In this document: positions 17,875-25,607 of the stretch, piece after piece
Layout: the number at the start of each line of letters is the position of its first letter
Position numbering within the stretch: position 1 is the stretch's first letter
Assembly: GCF_005116655.2 (NCBI RefSeq)
Contig: NZ_CP050698.1
Location: 4,442,001-4,506,000 of the forward strand
DNA: 64,000 bases
Reading direction: 5' to 3'
Source of the DNA: Desulfosediminicola flagellatus
GTDB lineage: Bacteria > Desulfobacterota > Desulfobulbia > Desulfobulbales > Desulfocapsaceae
The notes under the pieces: generated by a model
What the model saw: the letters and a program-made list of their open reading frames with translations, nothing else
The model's database searches: none
Told to the model about the DNA's origin: nothing
Position numbers and translations under genes: made by a program

Positions 17875-20193
17875 ATGAAAGTTAACAGAAGATCGTTTAT
17901 TAAAGCTGCTGCTGCAAGTAGTGCAATAGCAACCGCAGGCTCAATGTTTCCTGGTATTTCATTTGGTAGCTGGAACAATCAGGAAGGTGCTTCCGGAATG
18001 ATTGACTGGAAGAAATCTCCCTGTCGATTCTGTGGTACCGGTTGTGGTGTGTTGATTGGTGTGTCAAATGGCCGGGCTGTCGCTGTAAAAGGCGACCCTA
18101 ACTGTAGCGTTAACAAAGGTTTATGCTGTGTTAAGGGATATCATTCTATCCAGGCACTCTACGGTAAAGACCGACTGACAACAGCTCAGGTTCGAAGAAA
18201 TGGCGAGATGGTTGATGTGCCCATTCAGGAAGCACTCGATATTATCGCAGAAAAAATGAAGGATACCATCGAAAAGCACGGTAAGAGTTCTGTGGCTATG
18301 TATGGTTCCGGCCAGTGGACAATACCTGACGGATATGTGGCGTCGAAACTATTCAAGGGCTGTCTTGGCACCAACAACGTTGAAGCCAACGCCCGACTCT
18401 GTATGTCAAGCGCCGTCACCGGCTTTATGACCTCATTTGGCATTGATGAGCCAATGGGCTGTTACGAAGATATGGATCATGCCAATGTCTTTGTAACCTG
18501 GGGTAACAATATGGCCGAGATGCATCCGGTATTGTTTTCACGCATGCTTGCCAACAGAAAGCGTAGAAAAGATGTAAAGATCATCGATTTCGCCACCCGT
18601 ATCACCCGCACCAGCCAGGCTGCAGATAAATCCATCCTTTTCCGTCCTCAAACCGATCTCGCAGTAGCCAATGCTATTTGCTACGAAATTATCCACAACG
18701 GCCAGGTTAACTGGGATTTCGTTAATAAGCATGTCTCGTTCCACTCAGGCAAAACGAATATCGGATATGGTACTGAAGATCATTTTTCTTTCACGGATAA
18801 AGCTGAAGATATGTCGTTTGGAGAGTTCAAGCTTTTCCTTGATGATTACACTCCGGAAAAAGTAGAGAAAATTTCCGGCGTTTCTGCCCAGGACATTAAG
18901 TATCTCGCATCTCTCTATGGAGATCCATCCAAGAAAGTCACCTCATTCTGGTGTATGGGTATGAACCAGCACACCCGTGGCACCTGGATTAATAACCTTG
19001 TCTACAATATCCATCTTCTGACTGGTAAGATTTCCACTCCCGGCAACAGCCCGTTCTCCCTGACCGGCCAGCCAAGCGCCTGCGGTACTGTTCGCGAAGT
19101 AGGCACCCTCACCCATAAGCTGCCACACGGTGTAGTTATGAATGAAGGGGACAGAAAAATGGCTGAGGATATCTGGGATCTTCCTGCAGGATCAATCGAT
19201 CCTAAGCCGACCTATCATACCGTTGAGATGTTTCGTGCTCTTGATCGCGGTGATATCCGGTTTATGTGGATTCAGGTTACCAACCCGATGGTTACCATGC
19301 CAAAACTCAAACGGTATCGTGATGGCTCCTTAAAAGAAGATCGATTTATCGTCGTTTCAGATGTCTACCCAACCCCGACCACCGATGTCGCAGACGTTAT
19401 TCTGCCTGCAGCTATGTGGGTTGAACAGGAGGGAATGTACGGTAACTCAGAGCGCAGAACCCAGCACTTTGAGCAGATCCTGCAACCACCGGGAGAGGCA
19501 ATGTCTGACACCTGGCAGATTATTGAAGTTGCCAGAAGACTTGGTTTTGAAAAACAGTTCCCATGGTCTGAAGAAAACTATATTGAACATATCTGGGAAG
19601 AGTACAGACGTTTCCATTCAGGACCAAAGCATGAGATGGCACCATATTCCGTATTGCAAAAGCGGTCTGGTGTGCAGTGGCCTTTTGTTAACGGTAAAGA
19701 GACCCGCTGGCGCTTTAACTCTAAATATGATCCGGCCTGTAAGAGTGGTGAAGACTTCCACTTTTATGGCAAGAAAGACAACACAGCATGGATCTGGGCC
19801 CGCCCTTACGAGCCGGCAGCCGAATCTCCGGATAACGAATACAATTTCTGGCTCAACACCGGTCGTGTTATTGAGCACTGGCATACAGGCTCCATGACCA
19901 GACGCGTTCCTGTACTGCACAATGCTGTACCTTCATCGTATGTAGAACTCAACCCTGATGATGCTGCCGATCTCGGTGTCGTCAACGGTGAGATGGTCAA
20001 AATCACCTCACGACGTGGTTCTATCGAGATGCCTGCCCAAATCAAAGGTCGCGGTGTACCACCACGCGGCATGGTCTTCGTGCCATTCTTTGATGAAAAG
20101 TATCTCATCAACGAGGTGACACTCGACGCGTTCTGCCCGATTTCCAAGCAGCCTGATTACAAAAAATGTGCCGTCAAGGTGGAGAAAGCATGA
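17875..20193 (+). CDS. napA: NapA, periplasmic nitrate reductase catalytic subunit
   Basis: Reduces nitrate to nitrite in the periplasm using a bis-MGD molybdenum centre and one [4Fe-4S] cluster. The 772-residue protein has a twin-arginine signal (NRRSFIKAAAAS) and the cluster motif C50-x2-C53-x3-C57-x27-C85. C176 in ARLCMSS is the expected molybdenum ligand, which separates it from formate dehydrogenases with selenocysteine or cysteine in a different context. The C-terminal molydopterin-dinucleotide domain is intact. I start at ATG 17875, where the signal peptide begins; an upstream ATG at 17830 overlaps napD. The size is between the monomeric Desulfovibrio enzyme (about 720) and E. coli NapA (828). 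It ends in an ATGA overlap with napB. Confidence 0.92.
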   Translation: MKVNRRSFIKAAAASSAIATAGSMFPGISFGSWNNQEGASGMIDWKKSPCRFCGTGCGVLIGVSNGRAVAVKGDPNCSVNKGLCCVKGYHSIQALYGKDRLTTAQVRRNGEMVDVPIQEALDIIAEKMKDTIEKHGKSSVAMYGSGQWTIPDGYVASKLFKGCLGTNNVEANARLCMSSAVTGFMTSFGIDEPMGCYEDMDHANVFVTWGNNMAEMHPVLFSRMLANRKRRKDVKIIDFATRITRTSQAADKSILFRPQTDLAVANAICYEIIHNGQVNWDFVNKHVSFHSGKTNIGYGTEDHFSFTDKAEDMSFGEFKLFLDDYTPEKVEKISGVSAQDIKYLASLYGDPSKKVTSFWCMGMNQHTRGTWINNLVYNIHLLTGKISTPGNSPFSLTGQPSACGTVREVGTLTHKLPHGVVMNEGDRKMAEDIWDLPAGSIDPKPTYHTVEMFRALDRGDIRFMWIQVTNPMVTMPKLKRYRDGSLKEDRFIVVSDVYPTPTTDVADVILPAAMWVEQEGMYGNSERRTQHFEQILQPPGEAMSDTWQIIEVARRLGFEKQFPWSEENYIEHIWEEYRRFHSGPKHEMAPYSVLQKRSGVQWPFVNGKETRWRFNSKYDPACKSGEDFHFYGKKDNTAWIWARPYEPAAESPDNEYNFWLNTGRVIEHWHTGSMTRRVPVLHNAVPSSYVELNPDDAADLGVVNGEMVKITSRRGSIEMPAQIKGRGVPPRGMVFVPFFDEKYLINEVTLDAFCPISKQPDYKKCAVKVEKA

Positions 20194-20855
20194 TGAAAAC
20201 TAAGAAAACATTTACAGCTTCCAGCCTCTTGAGCGTAGCTGCCGCCTGTTTTCTTGGTGCCGGAATCCTCCTGTCTGCAGACTCTGATTCACATGCAACA
20301 GACATGGATTTTGACTCAAAAGGCCAGGAAATTTTCAAAAGCTACGATAACACTCCGGATTCGTATATGGCTGCAGATTCAGGTGATCGTAACCTGAACA
20401 GCTATTACGAACTTCGCCAGTATCCCGGTTCGCCACCACGCATCCCGCATTCGGTTGAACCATCGTTTAGTGATATTGATCAAAATTGCCTTTCCTGCCA
20501 TGAAAAAGGCGGGTTCAGCCCGGTAGATGAAAAGTTTATTCCGGTAACACCGCATCCTGAAAAAACGGCATGTTACCAGTGCCATGTGCCGCTACCGGAA
20601 ACAGATAAACCTTTTGTTGAGCATGACTGGGAATCGATTCAACCTCCTCGTCTCGGCAGATCTGCACTTGGCGGCTCACCACCGACAATCCCACATAGTC
20701 TGCAACTTCGTGAGAACTGTATTGCCTGTCATACAGGCCCCGGTGCGGTTATTGAAATCCGCGTAGAGCATTCTGCCCGAGGCAACTGTCGACAATGTCA
20801 TGTACCGCTAGTGAGTACAGAACCGGTGAAAAATTTCACCAGAACCAGCAACTAA
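20190..20855 (+). CDS. napB: Tetrahaem, internally duplicated NapB-like cytochrome
   Basis: A 221-residue secreted cytochrome (signal peptide about 1-36) that should pass electrons to NapA. Ordinary NapB has two haems; this protein has four CXXCH sites at residues 100 (CLSCH), 128 (CYQCH), 177 (CIACH) and 200 (CRQCH). Both halves carry the same order: GGSPPTIPHS-type segment (SPPRIPHS in the first half), CXXCH, then CXQCHVPL. That is the NapB pattern twice over, so I read it as a tandem duplication. The start ATG (20190) overlaps the napA TGA, with GGAGAAAGC upstream, indicating translational coupling. The alternative is a small tetrahaem carrier that only resembles NapB. Confidence 0.75.
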   Translation: MMKTKKTFTASSLLSVAAACFLGAGILLSADSDSHATDMDFDSKGQEIFKSYDNTPDSYMAADSGDRNLNSYYELRQYPGSPPRIPHSVEPSFSDIDQNCLSCHEKGGFSPVDEKFIPVTPHPEKTACYQCHVPLPETDKPFVEHDWESIQPPRLGRSALGGSPPTIPHSLQLRENCIACHTGPGAVIEIRVEHSARGNCRQCHVPLVSTEPVKNFTRTSN

Positions 20856-20866
20856 CAGGTCTGCCT

Positions 20867-21517
20867 ATGAAACTGATTACTCTATTCAGCCGCAGCCACT
20901 GTTCTGGTGATGTTCTGAGGGTGCTGAATGTTGTCATGCTGCTTACGGTCTGGCTTATCTACCAGCCGGATACAGCCAACGCTTCAGGCGGTGAAAGTGT
21001 GCTTGATCGCATTGGGCATGCAACTGAAAAATACGATAGCTATGCAGTCAAAGCTGTTCAGCCACTCCCGGATGAAACCGTCCTTTCAAAAGAGCGCTAT
21101 CAGGGAGGAACATTTCGAGTTCTGGCGCGTAAACAGGAAATTAAACGTTTTCGCTGCAGCAGTTGCCATAACGAAAAACCGGTTACGGTTAACAAAGGTG
21201 TCGAACTGACCCATGGCGATATCAATCTCAGCCATGGGCAACCGGGTGCCCTTTCATGTATTGATTGCCACCATCCTGAAAAACGTGATTTTCTTGAAGA
21301 CAAAAAAGGAAACACCATTGACCTCGATCATAGTTATCAACTTTGTGGTCAATGTCATTTTCGACAGAAAAGTGACTGGTTAGGTGGTGCACATGGTAAG
21401 CGAACAAAATACTGGGCAGGCGAACGGGTGATTTTTAACTGTACAACCTGTCACGATCCACACTCACCCCGATTTGAAAAGCGTTTCCCGGCAACGTATT
21501 CCCCACCAATTAACTAG
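20867..21517 (+). CDS. Tetrahaem c-type cytochrome of the nap locus (NapM-like)
   Basis: A 216-residue protein with an N-terminal hydrophobic stretch (VLRVLNVVMLLTVWLIY) acting as signal peptide or anchor, and four CXXCH sites (CSSCH at residue 97, then CIDCH, CGQCH, CTTCH). Spacing and the histidine-rich segment between the first two sites suggest a c3/c7-like or NapM-like fold. D. desulfuricans nap contains a tetrahaem NapM, which is the basis for the comparison. It probably links the quinol-oxidising module to the NapAB pair. It starts 11 bp after napB. Only a weak AGG lies before the ATG, so it may depend on coupling to napB. The stop is immediately followed by a family 1 repeat. Confidence 0.75.
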   Translation: MKLITLFSRSHCSGDVLRVLNVVMLLTVWLIYQPDTANASGGESVLDRIGHATEKYDSYAVKAVQPLPDETVLSKERYQGGTFRVLARKQEIKRFRCSSCHNEKPVTVNKGVELTHGDINLSHGQPGALSCIDCHHPEKRDFLEDKKGNTIDLDHSYQLCGQCHFRQKSDWLGGAHGKRTKYWAGERVIFNCTTCHDPHSPRFEKRFPATYSPPIN

Positions 21518-21656
21518 GAGGCTGTCCGACAATGGCTTTTGCCCAAACTCTTCGGATTTAAAAAAAAACAATGCTCGCAATATCAAACATATGGCTGTAC
21601 TTATTTTTTGAAAACTTCTCGATTTTGACCAAAACCCCTATTCTCGGACAGCCTCC
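21516..21656. mobile_element. Family 1 MITE-like element inside the nap gene set, copy B
   Basis: A 141 bp element with perfect 13 bp terminal inverted repeats: GGAGGCTGTCCGA at 21517-21529 and its complement TCGGACAGCCTCC at 21644-21656. It begins in the stop codon of the tetrahaem cytochrome gene and ends just before the ribosome binding site of the iron-sulfur gene. It has no coding capacity. As RNA it would fold into a long hairpin between the two nap genes. Confidence 0.75.
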
Positions 21657-21670
21657 CTGGAGGGAATCGT

Positions 21671-22636
21671 ATGACTCACCGCAAATGTGAAGAACCCAAG
21701 GGAAAGGACGATATTGTGAATAATAAGACAAGCCGCAGGAATTTTATAAAAGGGCTGTCCCTTGTCGCTGCAGCAGGTAGTGCTACGCTTATGACAGGCT
21801 GTATTCCTGACGTCAGTTCCGCCTCGAGTGAAGAACTCAAACTCAAATGGCAGGAATATTTTAAAGAGCATTACCGGTTGATGACACAGGAAGAAAAGGA
21901 AGCCACAGTTGCCAGGCTCGAACAATTAGCCAAGATACGTGATGACCTCGACGTCCAGATGGACACCACCCCACCGCAGGAAAATGTATTATACGGTTAC
22001 GCCTTCAACATCAGTCGCTGTGAAGGCTTTATGGAATGCGTCACCGCCTGCACCAAAGAAAACAACCTCGATCGCAAGACCGATACCCAATACATCCGTA
22101 TCTTCGAAATGGAACCGGGCAAGCTCGATCCAAGTACCGGTGACGGCAAGTTCTATCATGAGGTTCCTGTAGAAAATAAATTCTACATGGGCACCCAGTG
22201 TTTTCATTGCGAGAACGCCCCCTGTATCAAGGCCTGCCCGACCAAGGCAACCTGGAGGGAGCCGGATGGAATTGTTGTCGTTGATTACGACTGGTGTATC
22301 GGCTGTCGTTATTGCCAGGCTGCCTGCCCGTATTATGGCCGAAGGTTCAACTGGGGCAAACCTGAGATCCCGAAAGAAGAGGTCAATCCGAATCAGCATT
22401 ATCTCAGCAACCGGGTACGTCCTAAAGGTAAGATGGAAAAATGTACATTCTGTCTGCAACGAACCCGTAAAGGGAAATTGCCTGCCTGTGTTGAGGCCTG
22501 CCCGACAGGGTCCAGAGTGTTTGGAAACCTGCTCGACCCCGACAGCGAAATTCGTTTTGTGCTGAAACACAAGAAAGTGTTCAGGATGAAAGAAGAGCTG
22601 GGGACCGATCCGAAGTTTTGGTATTTCATTGATTAA
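21671..22636 (+). CDS. NrfC-like Tat-exported iron-sulfur protein
   Basis: A 321-residue polyferredoxin of the DmsB/NrfC/DsrO type. It has a twin-arginine signal (SRRNFIKGL) with a lipobox-like LMTGC, so it is probably a periplasmic Tat lipoprotein. Three complete cysteine motifs follow (CFHCENAPCIKACP, CIGCRYCQAACP, CTFC with CVEACP). In the first motif (CEGFMECVTAC) a phenylalanine replaces the usual second cysteine, so one cluster probably has unusual ligation or is [3Fe-4S]. With the NrfD-like protein downstream it forms a quinol-oxidising pair that would feed the tetrahaem cytochrome and NapAB. GGAGGG upstream fixes the ATG at 21671. Confidence 0.85.
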   Translation: MTHRKCEEPKGKDDIVNNKTSRRNFIKGLSLVAAAGSATLMTGCIPDVSSASSEELKLKWQEYFKEHYRLMTQEEKEATVARLEQLAKIRDDLDVQMDTTPPQENVLYGYAFNISRCEGFMECVTACTKENNLDRKTDTQYIRIFEMEPGKLDPSTGDGKFYHEVPVENKFYMGTQCFHCENAPCIKACPTKATWREPDGIVVVDYDWCIGCRYCQAACPYYGRRFNWGKPEIPKEEVNPNQHYLSNRVRPKGKMEKCTFCLQRTRKGKLPACVEACPTGSRVFGNLLDPDSEIRFVLKHKKVFRMKEELGTDPKFWYFID

Positions 22637-22802
22637 CCTGGATATTTCACGAGTCAGGTGAGGGCATAGTCGAGGCATCAGAGACGCTGCTGTAGTAATT
22701 TACCGCAAGTCTTTGATAACGAAGAATATGACCTCAGCAGGCTCGCCCGAAGGGTGAAAAAGATTATGGAATTCTTTTAAAGTTTCAAACTGTACCTGTA
22801 AT

Positions 22803-22815
22803 ATTGATTATCAAT
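22803..22815. promoter_or_regulatory. Short AT-rich palindrome before the NrfD-like gene
   Basis: ATTGAT-T-ATCAAT is a perfect 13-base palindrome in the 263 bp gap, 84 bp before the ATG. It resembles the core of Fur-type boxes and compressed FNR half-sites. It suggests an internal promoter for the membrane subunit, but the match is too short to name the regulator. Confidence 0.3.
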
Positions 22816-22899
22816 CATTTCTATAACACACTGATATTGTGCTTAACTTTTTTTGGACGTTTTTCATGAAATATTCAGGTTAACTCTACGAGGTTTACT

Positions 22900-24120
22900 A
22901 TGCAAACGACCTCTCGCACAGGTTTTCGCGCATTTCTATTTGATGTTTTTCGCTGGAACATTCAGGGCGGATTCGGCTTACAGTTTTTCAGGCTTCTATT
23001 ACTTGCCGGTATAGGTGTCGGCATCTATGCCTACTCGTTTCAGGCGCGTTACGGCCTTGCAACAAGTGGCATGAATGACATTGTCAGTTGGGGTTTATAT
23101 ATATCCAACTTCACGTTTCTGGTAGGTGTTGCCGCGGCTGCAGTAATGCTCATTCTGCCTGCATACGTTTTTCATGATCCGGGCTTTCATCGGGTGGTAA
23201 TTATCGGTGAAGGTGTTGCGGTAGGTGCGCTGATTATGTGCCTGACATTTATTATGGCGGATCTTGGCGGTCCACTGCAGGCCTGGCATCTTATTCCCGG
23301 AATTGGTTTGTTTAACTTTCCGTCATCAATTCTGGCCTGGGATGTTCTTGTAATAAATGGCTATCTCCTGCTCAACGCTTTCGTACCGATGTATATTTTA
23401 TACAATCACTATCATGGTCGTCCTGCTGATGAGAAAAAGTACCGGCCATTTGTTTTCCTGTCGATCTTCTGGGCATTTTCTATCCATATGATCACAGCCT
23501 TTCTATATGAAGGATTACCGGCACGACCATTCTGGAACAATCCGCTGATGGGACCACGCTTTCTCGCCTCTGCCTTTGCTGCAGGGCCTGCGCTTATTAC
23601 CCTTATCCTGGCGGTTATCCATAATGTGACCAGTTATAAGATCGAAAGGCAGGTATTCAACAAGCTGCGACTGATTATTGTCATTTCAGCCATTATCAAC
23701 CTGATAATGCTCTTTTCAGAAATATTTAAAGAGTTTTATTTTACTACTCACCATTCCATTTCCGCCGTTTATCTGTTCTTTGGACTGGACGGACATGACG
23801 CACTGGTTCCATGGATATGGACCTCAATCGCTCTAAACATCTTTGCAACACTTGTGCTGGCCATAAATCCCGGCAAAAATAATCCACGCGTGTTACTGCC
23901 TGCTGCCGGTTTATTGTTTATTGCGATCTGGATGGAAAAAGGAATTGGGCTCATTGTACCCGGCCTTATCCCCTCACCTCTTGGCGAAGTGGTGGATTAT
24001 CTGCCGAGCTGGGTGGAATTGTCTGTGACGTTAGGAGTGTTATGTCTTGGTATCAGCGTGGTAACCTTTTTGATCCGGGCTGCGCTTATCATCGAACAAC
24101 GCTATGAGCAGAATAATTAA
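22900..24120 (+). CDS. NrfD/PsrC-family quinone-interacting membrane protein
   Basis: A 406-residue integral membrane protein with about ten transmembrane helices and the features of NrfD-family quinol dehydrogenase subunits (ISNFTFLVGVAAAAVM near helix 2, MADLGGPLQAWH, FPSSILAWDVLVING). These proteins exchange electrons between the menaquinone pool and a periplasmic iron-sulfur partner. Here the partner is the NrfC-like protein 263 bp upstream, and together they would stand in for NapC or NapGH, which are absent. The closest look-alikes are DsrP and HmcC-type proteins. It is followed by a strong hairpin terminator. Confidence 0.87.
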   Translation: MQTTSRTGFRAFLFDVFRWNIQGGFGLQFFRLLLLAGIGVGIYAYSFQARYGLATSGMNDIVSWGLYISNFTFLVGVAAAAVMLILPAYVFHDPGFHRVVIIGEGVAVGALIMCLTFIMADLGGPLQAWHLIPGIGLFNFPSSILAWDVLVINGYLLLNAFVPMYILYNHYHGRPADEKKYRPFVFLSIFWAFSIHMITAFLYEGLPARPFWNNPLMGPRFLASAFAAGPALITLILAVIHNVTSYKIERQVFNKLRLIIVISAIINLIMLFSEIFKEFYFTTHHSISAVYLFFGLDGHDALVPWIWTSIALNIFATLVLAINPGKNNPRVLLPAAGLLFIAIWMEKGIGLIVPGLIPSPLGEVVDYLPSWVELSVTLGVLCLGISVVTFLIRAALIIEQRYEQNN

Positions 24121-24155
24121 ACCCGCTGCGATGTGAAAAATCCCATCTCTCTGTA

Positions 24156-24192
24156 GGCAGGGTCGTGTTTCTCAACCTCACACGGCCCTGTC
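24156..24192. terminator. Hairpin terminator between convergent genes
   Basis: GGCAGGGTCGTGT (24156-24168) pairs with ACACGGCCCTGTC (24180-24192), 13 bp including G-U pairs, with an 11-base loop. It lies between the NrfD-like gene and the convergent iron-sulfur gene and could serve both. A T-tract is lacking. Confidence 0.6.
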
Positions 24193-24222
24193 TACTCTTG
24201 CATTACTCTTCCTGAAATTTTA

Positions 24223-25401
24223 TCAGCTCATGCCTATCTTCCGCATTACGGTATTTTTGACACCCTGAATAACGTGCGGAGTGAGACGCTTCTTTTCTTT
24301 TAGGATCTGCTTAAAGAGGTCTTTTTTCTTTTCAGGCGTCTCAGGTTTCTCTACTGGTAACATACTCAGAGACTCAGTCTTACATGCAGAGACGCAGGCG
24401 CCACAACCAAGACACCGTTCAGGGTCAACTGTCATTGTGTATTTTGGCTTGCCAGCCGGATTATCAACCTTTGTCAAAGCTTCAACGTTACACGCCTTCT
24501 GGCAAAGACCGCATCCATTGCAGCTCTCGGCATCAATCTTTAGAGTAAATCCCGCCTTAGCAACACCGTTTGGAAAACCACGCAGCACACCACCAAGCAG
24601 TTCACAACAACATGAACAACAGTTACAGATAAAGGACGGCTTATGGCGAATATTGTCTGTAATGTGAGTAAGGTTTAAATCGCGCGCTTTATCAATTACC
24701 GCGAGCAATTCATCAACACTCTTTTCTTCGGCAAAGCCTCGACGAACCATAAACTTGGCACCACTACCTAAAGAGATGCAAATACCTTCGGTGGGAGCAT
24801 TTTTATCGCACGTTTGGTTGAGATGTTCTTTTTTGTGACGGCAATAGCACATACCAACCGCGCCATAACCTGCCTTTTTAATAATCTCTCTGGCACTCTC
24901 GTATGGGGTAACTTCTGAATGAACCGGAATATGCTCTTCGTAAGCAAGAGATCTGGTAAGCGGTGTCTTGCTCGCAAACATCTCATTGCCCATGGAGTCA
25001 TCGGGATCTTCAAAGAGGTATTCGTGCATCAGTTGCGCAAGCTCTTTAACCGGCAGATCCTGACGCTGTTTCATAAAGGTCAGCTCGAAAAAACCGATCA
25101 GTCCGGGCATCAGTAGCCAATAGGTCCTTCGACCATATTTCATGTCCATGACCAGACCTTTCTCGGCCATCATATCGAGCACTGGTGCAAGTTTTTCTTC
25201 CTCCCAGCCTGTAGCCCGAACGAGCTCTTTCATTGTCGCTTCCTGAAGCGGAAAGCGCGAAGCAACAAAGGCCTCATCTTCAGAGAAAAGAATTGCCAGA
25301 ATCTCCCGCAACTTCTCATTATCCGGTAGACCGATCGGGTATTTATTCAACCTGTCAATCAGTGGAACAATGCTGCCTTTACCGTTTATATGATGACCCA
25401 T
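24223..25401 (-). CDS. Winged-helix iron-sulfur protein with two C-terminal [4Fe-4S] motifs
   Basis: A 392-residue cytoplasmic protein. The N-terminal 110 residues look like a winged-helix or MarR-type module (MKELVRATGWEEEKLAPVLDM). A cysteine-rich middle follows (MCYCRHKKEHLNQTC and the striking CNCCSCCC), then two bacterial ferredoxin motifs (CNGCGLCQKACN, CLGCGACVSACK) and a basic tail. I recognise this as a recurrent but uncharacterised Desulfobacterota family; DNA binding and redox sensing are inference. GGAGG lies a few bases before the ATG. It sits between the nap locus and the beta-oxidation genes and is probably monocistronic. Confidence 0.7.
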   Translation of the reverse strand: MGHHINGKGSIVPLIDRLNKYPIGLPDNEKLREILAILFSEDEAFVASRFPLQEATMKELVRATGWEEEKLAPVLDMMAEKGLVMDMKYGRRTYWLLMPGLIGFFELTFMKQRQDLPVKELAQLMHEYLFEDPDDSMGNEMFASKTPLTRSLAYEEHIPVHSEVTPYESAREIIKKAGYGAVGMCYCRHKKEHLNQTCDKNAPTEGICISLGSGAKFMVRRGFAEEKSVDELLAVIDKARDLNLTHITDNIRHKPSFICNCCSCCCELLGGVLRGFPNGVAKAGFTLKIDAESCNGCGLCQKACNVEALTKVDNPAGKPKYTMTVDPERCLGCGACVSACKTESLSMLPVEKPETPEKKKDLFKQILKEKKRLTPHVIQGVKNTVMRKIGMS

Positions 25402-25607
25402 TTAGACCTCCGGGGTGTAGTCGGATGCGCGTTAGCTGCTTTTTTGTGTTTCTATTTTTTCAATTGAAACTCATCAATTGAGTCAAGATCGAGGCACGTG
25501 TTAGGTTTTTACCGCAAACATATAGTACATATGTCTGAGTCTCGTTCCTCGCTTACATGAGGATGAAAAATTCACACGCAACGCTGAGCTTGTGTCAACT
25601 TGTAGTT

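Noticed and set aside
21989..22678. 229-codon minus-strand open frame
   Set aside because: It lies entirely opposite the NrfC-like gene, whose motifs prove the plus strand. It is a shadow.
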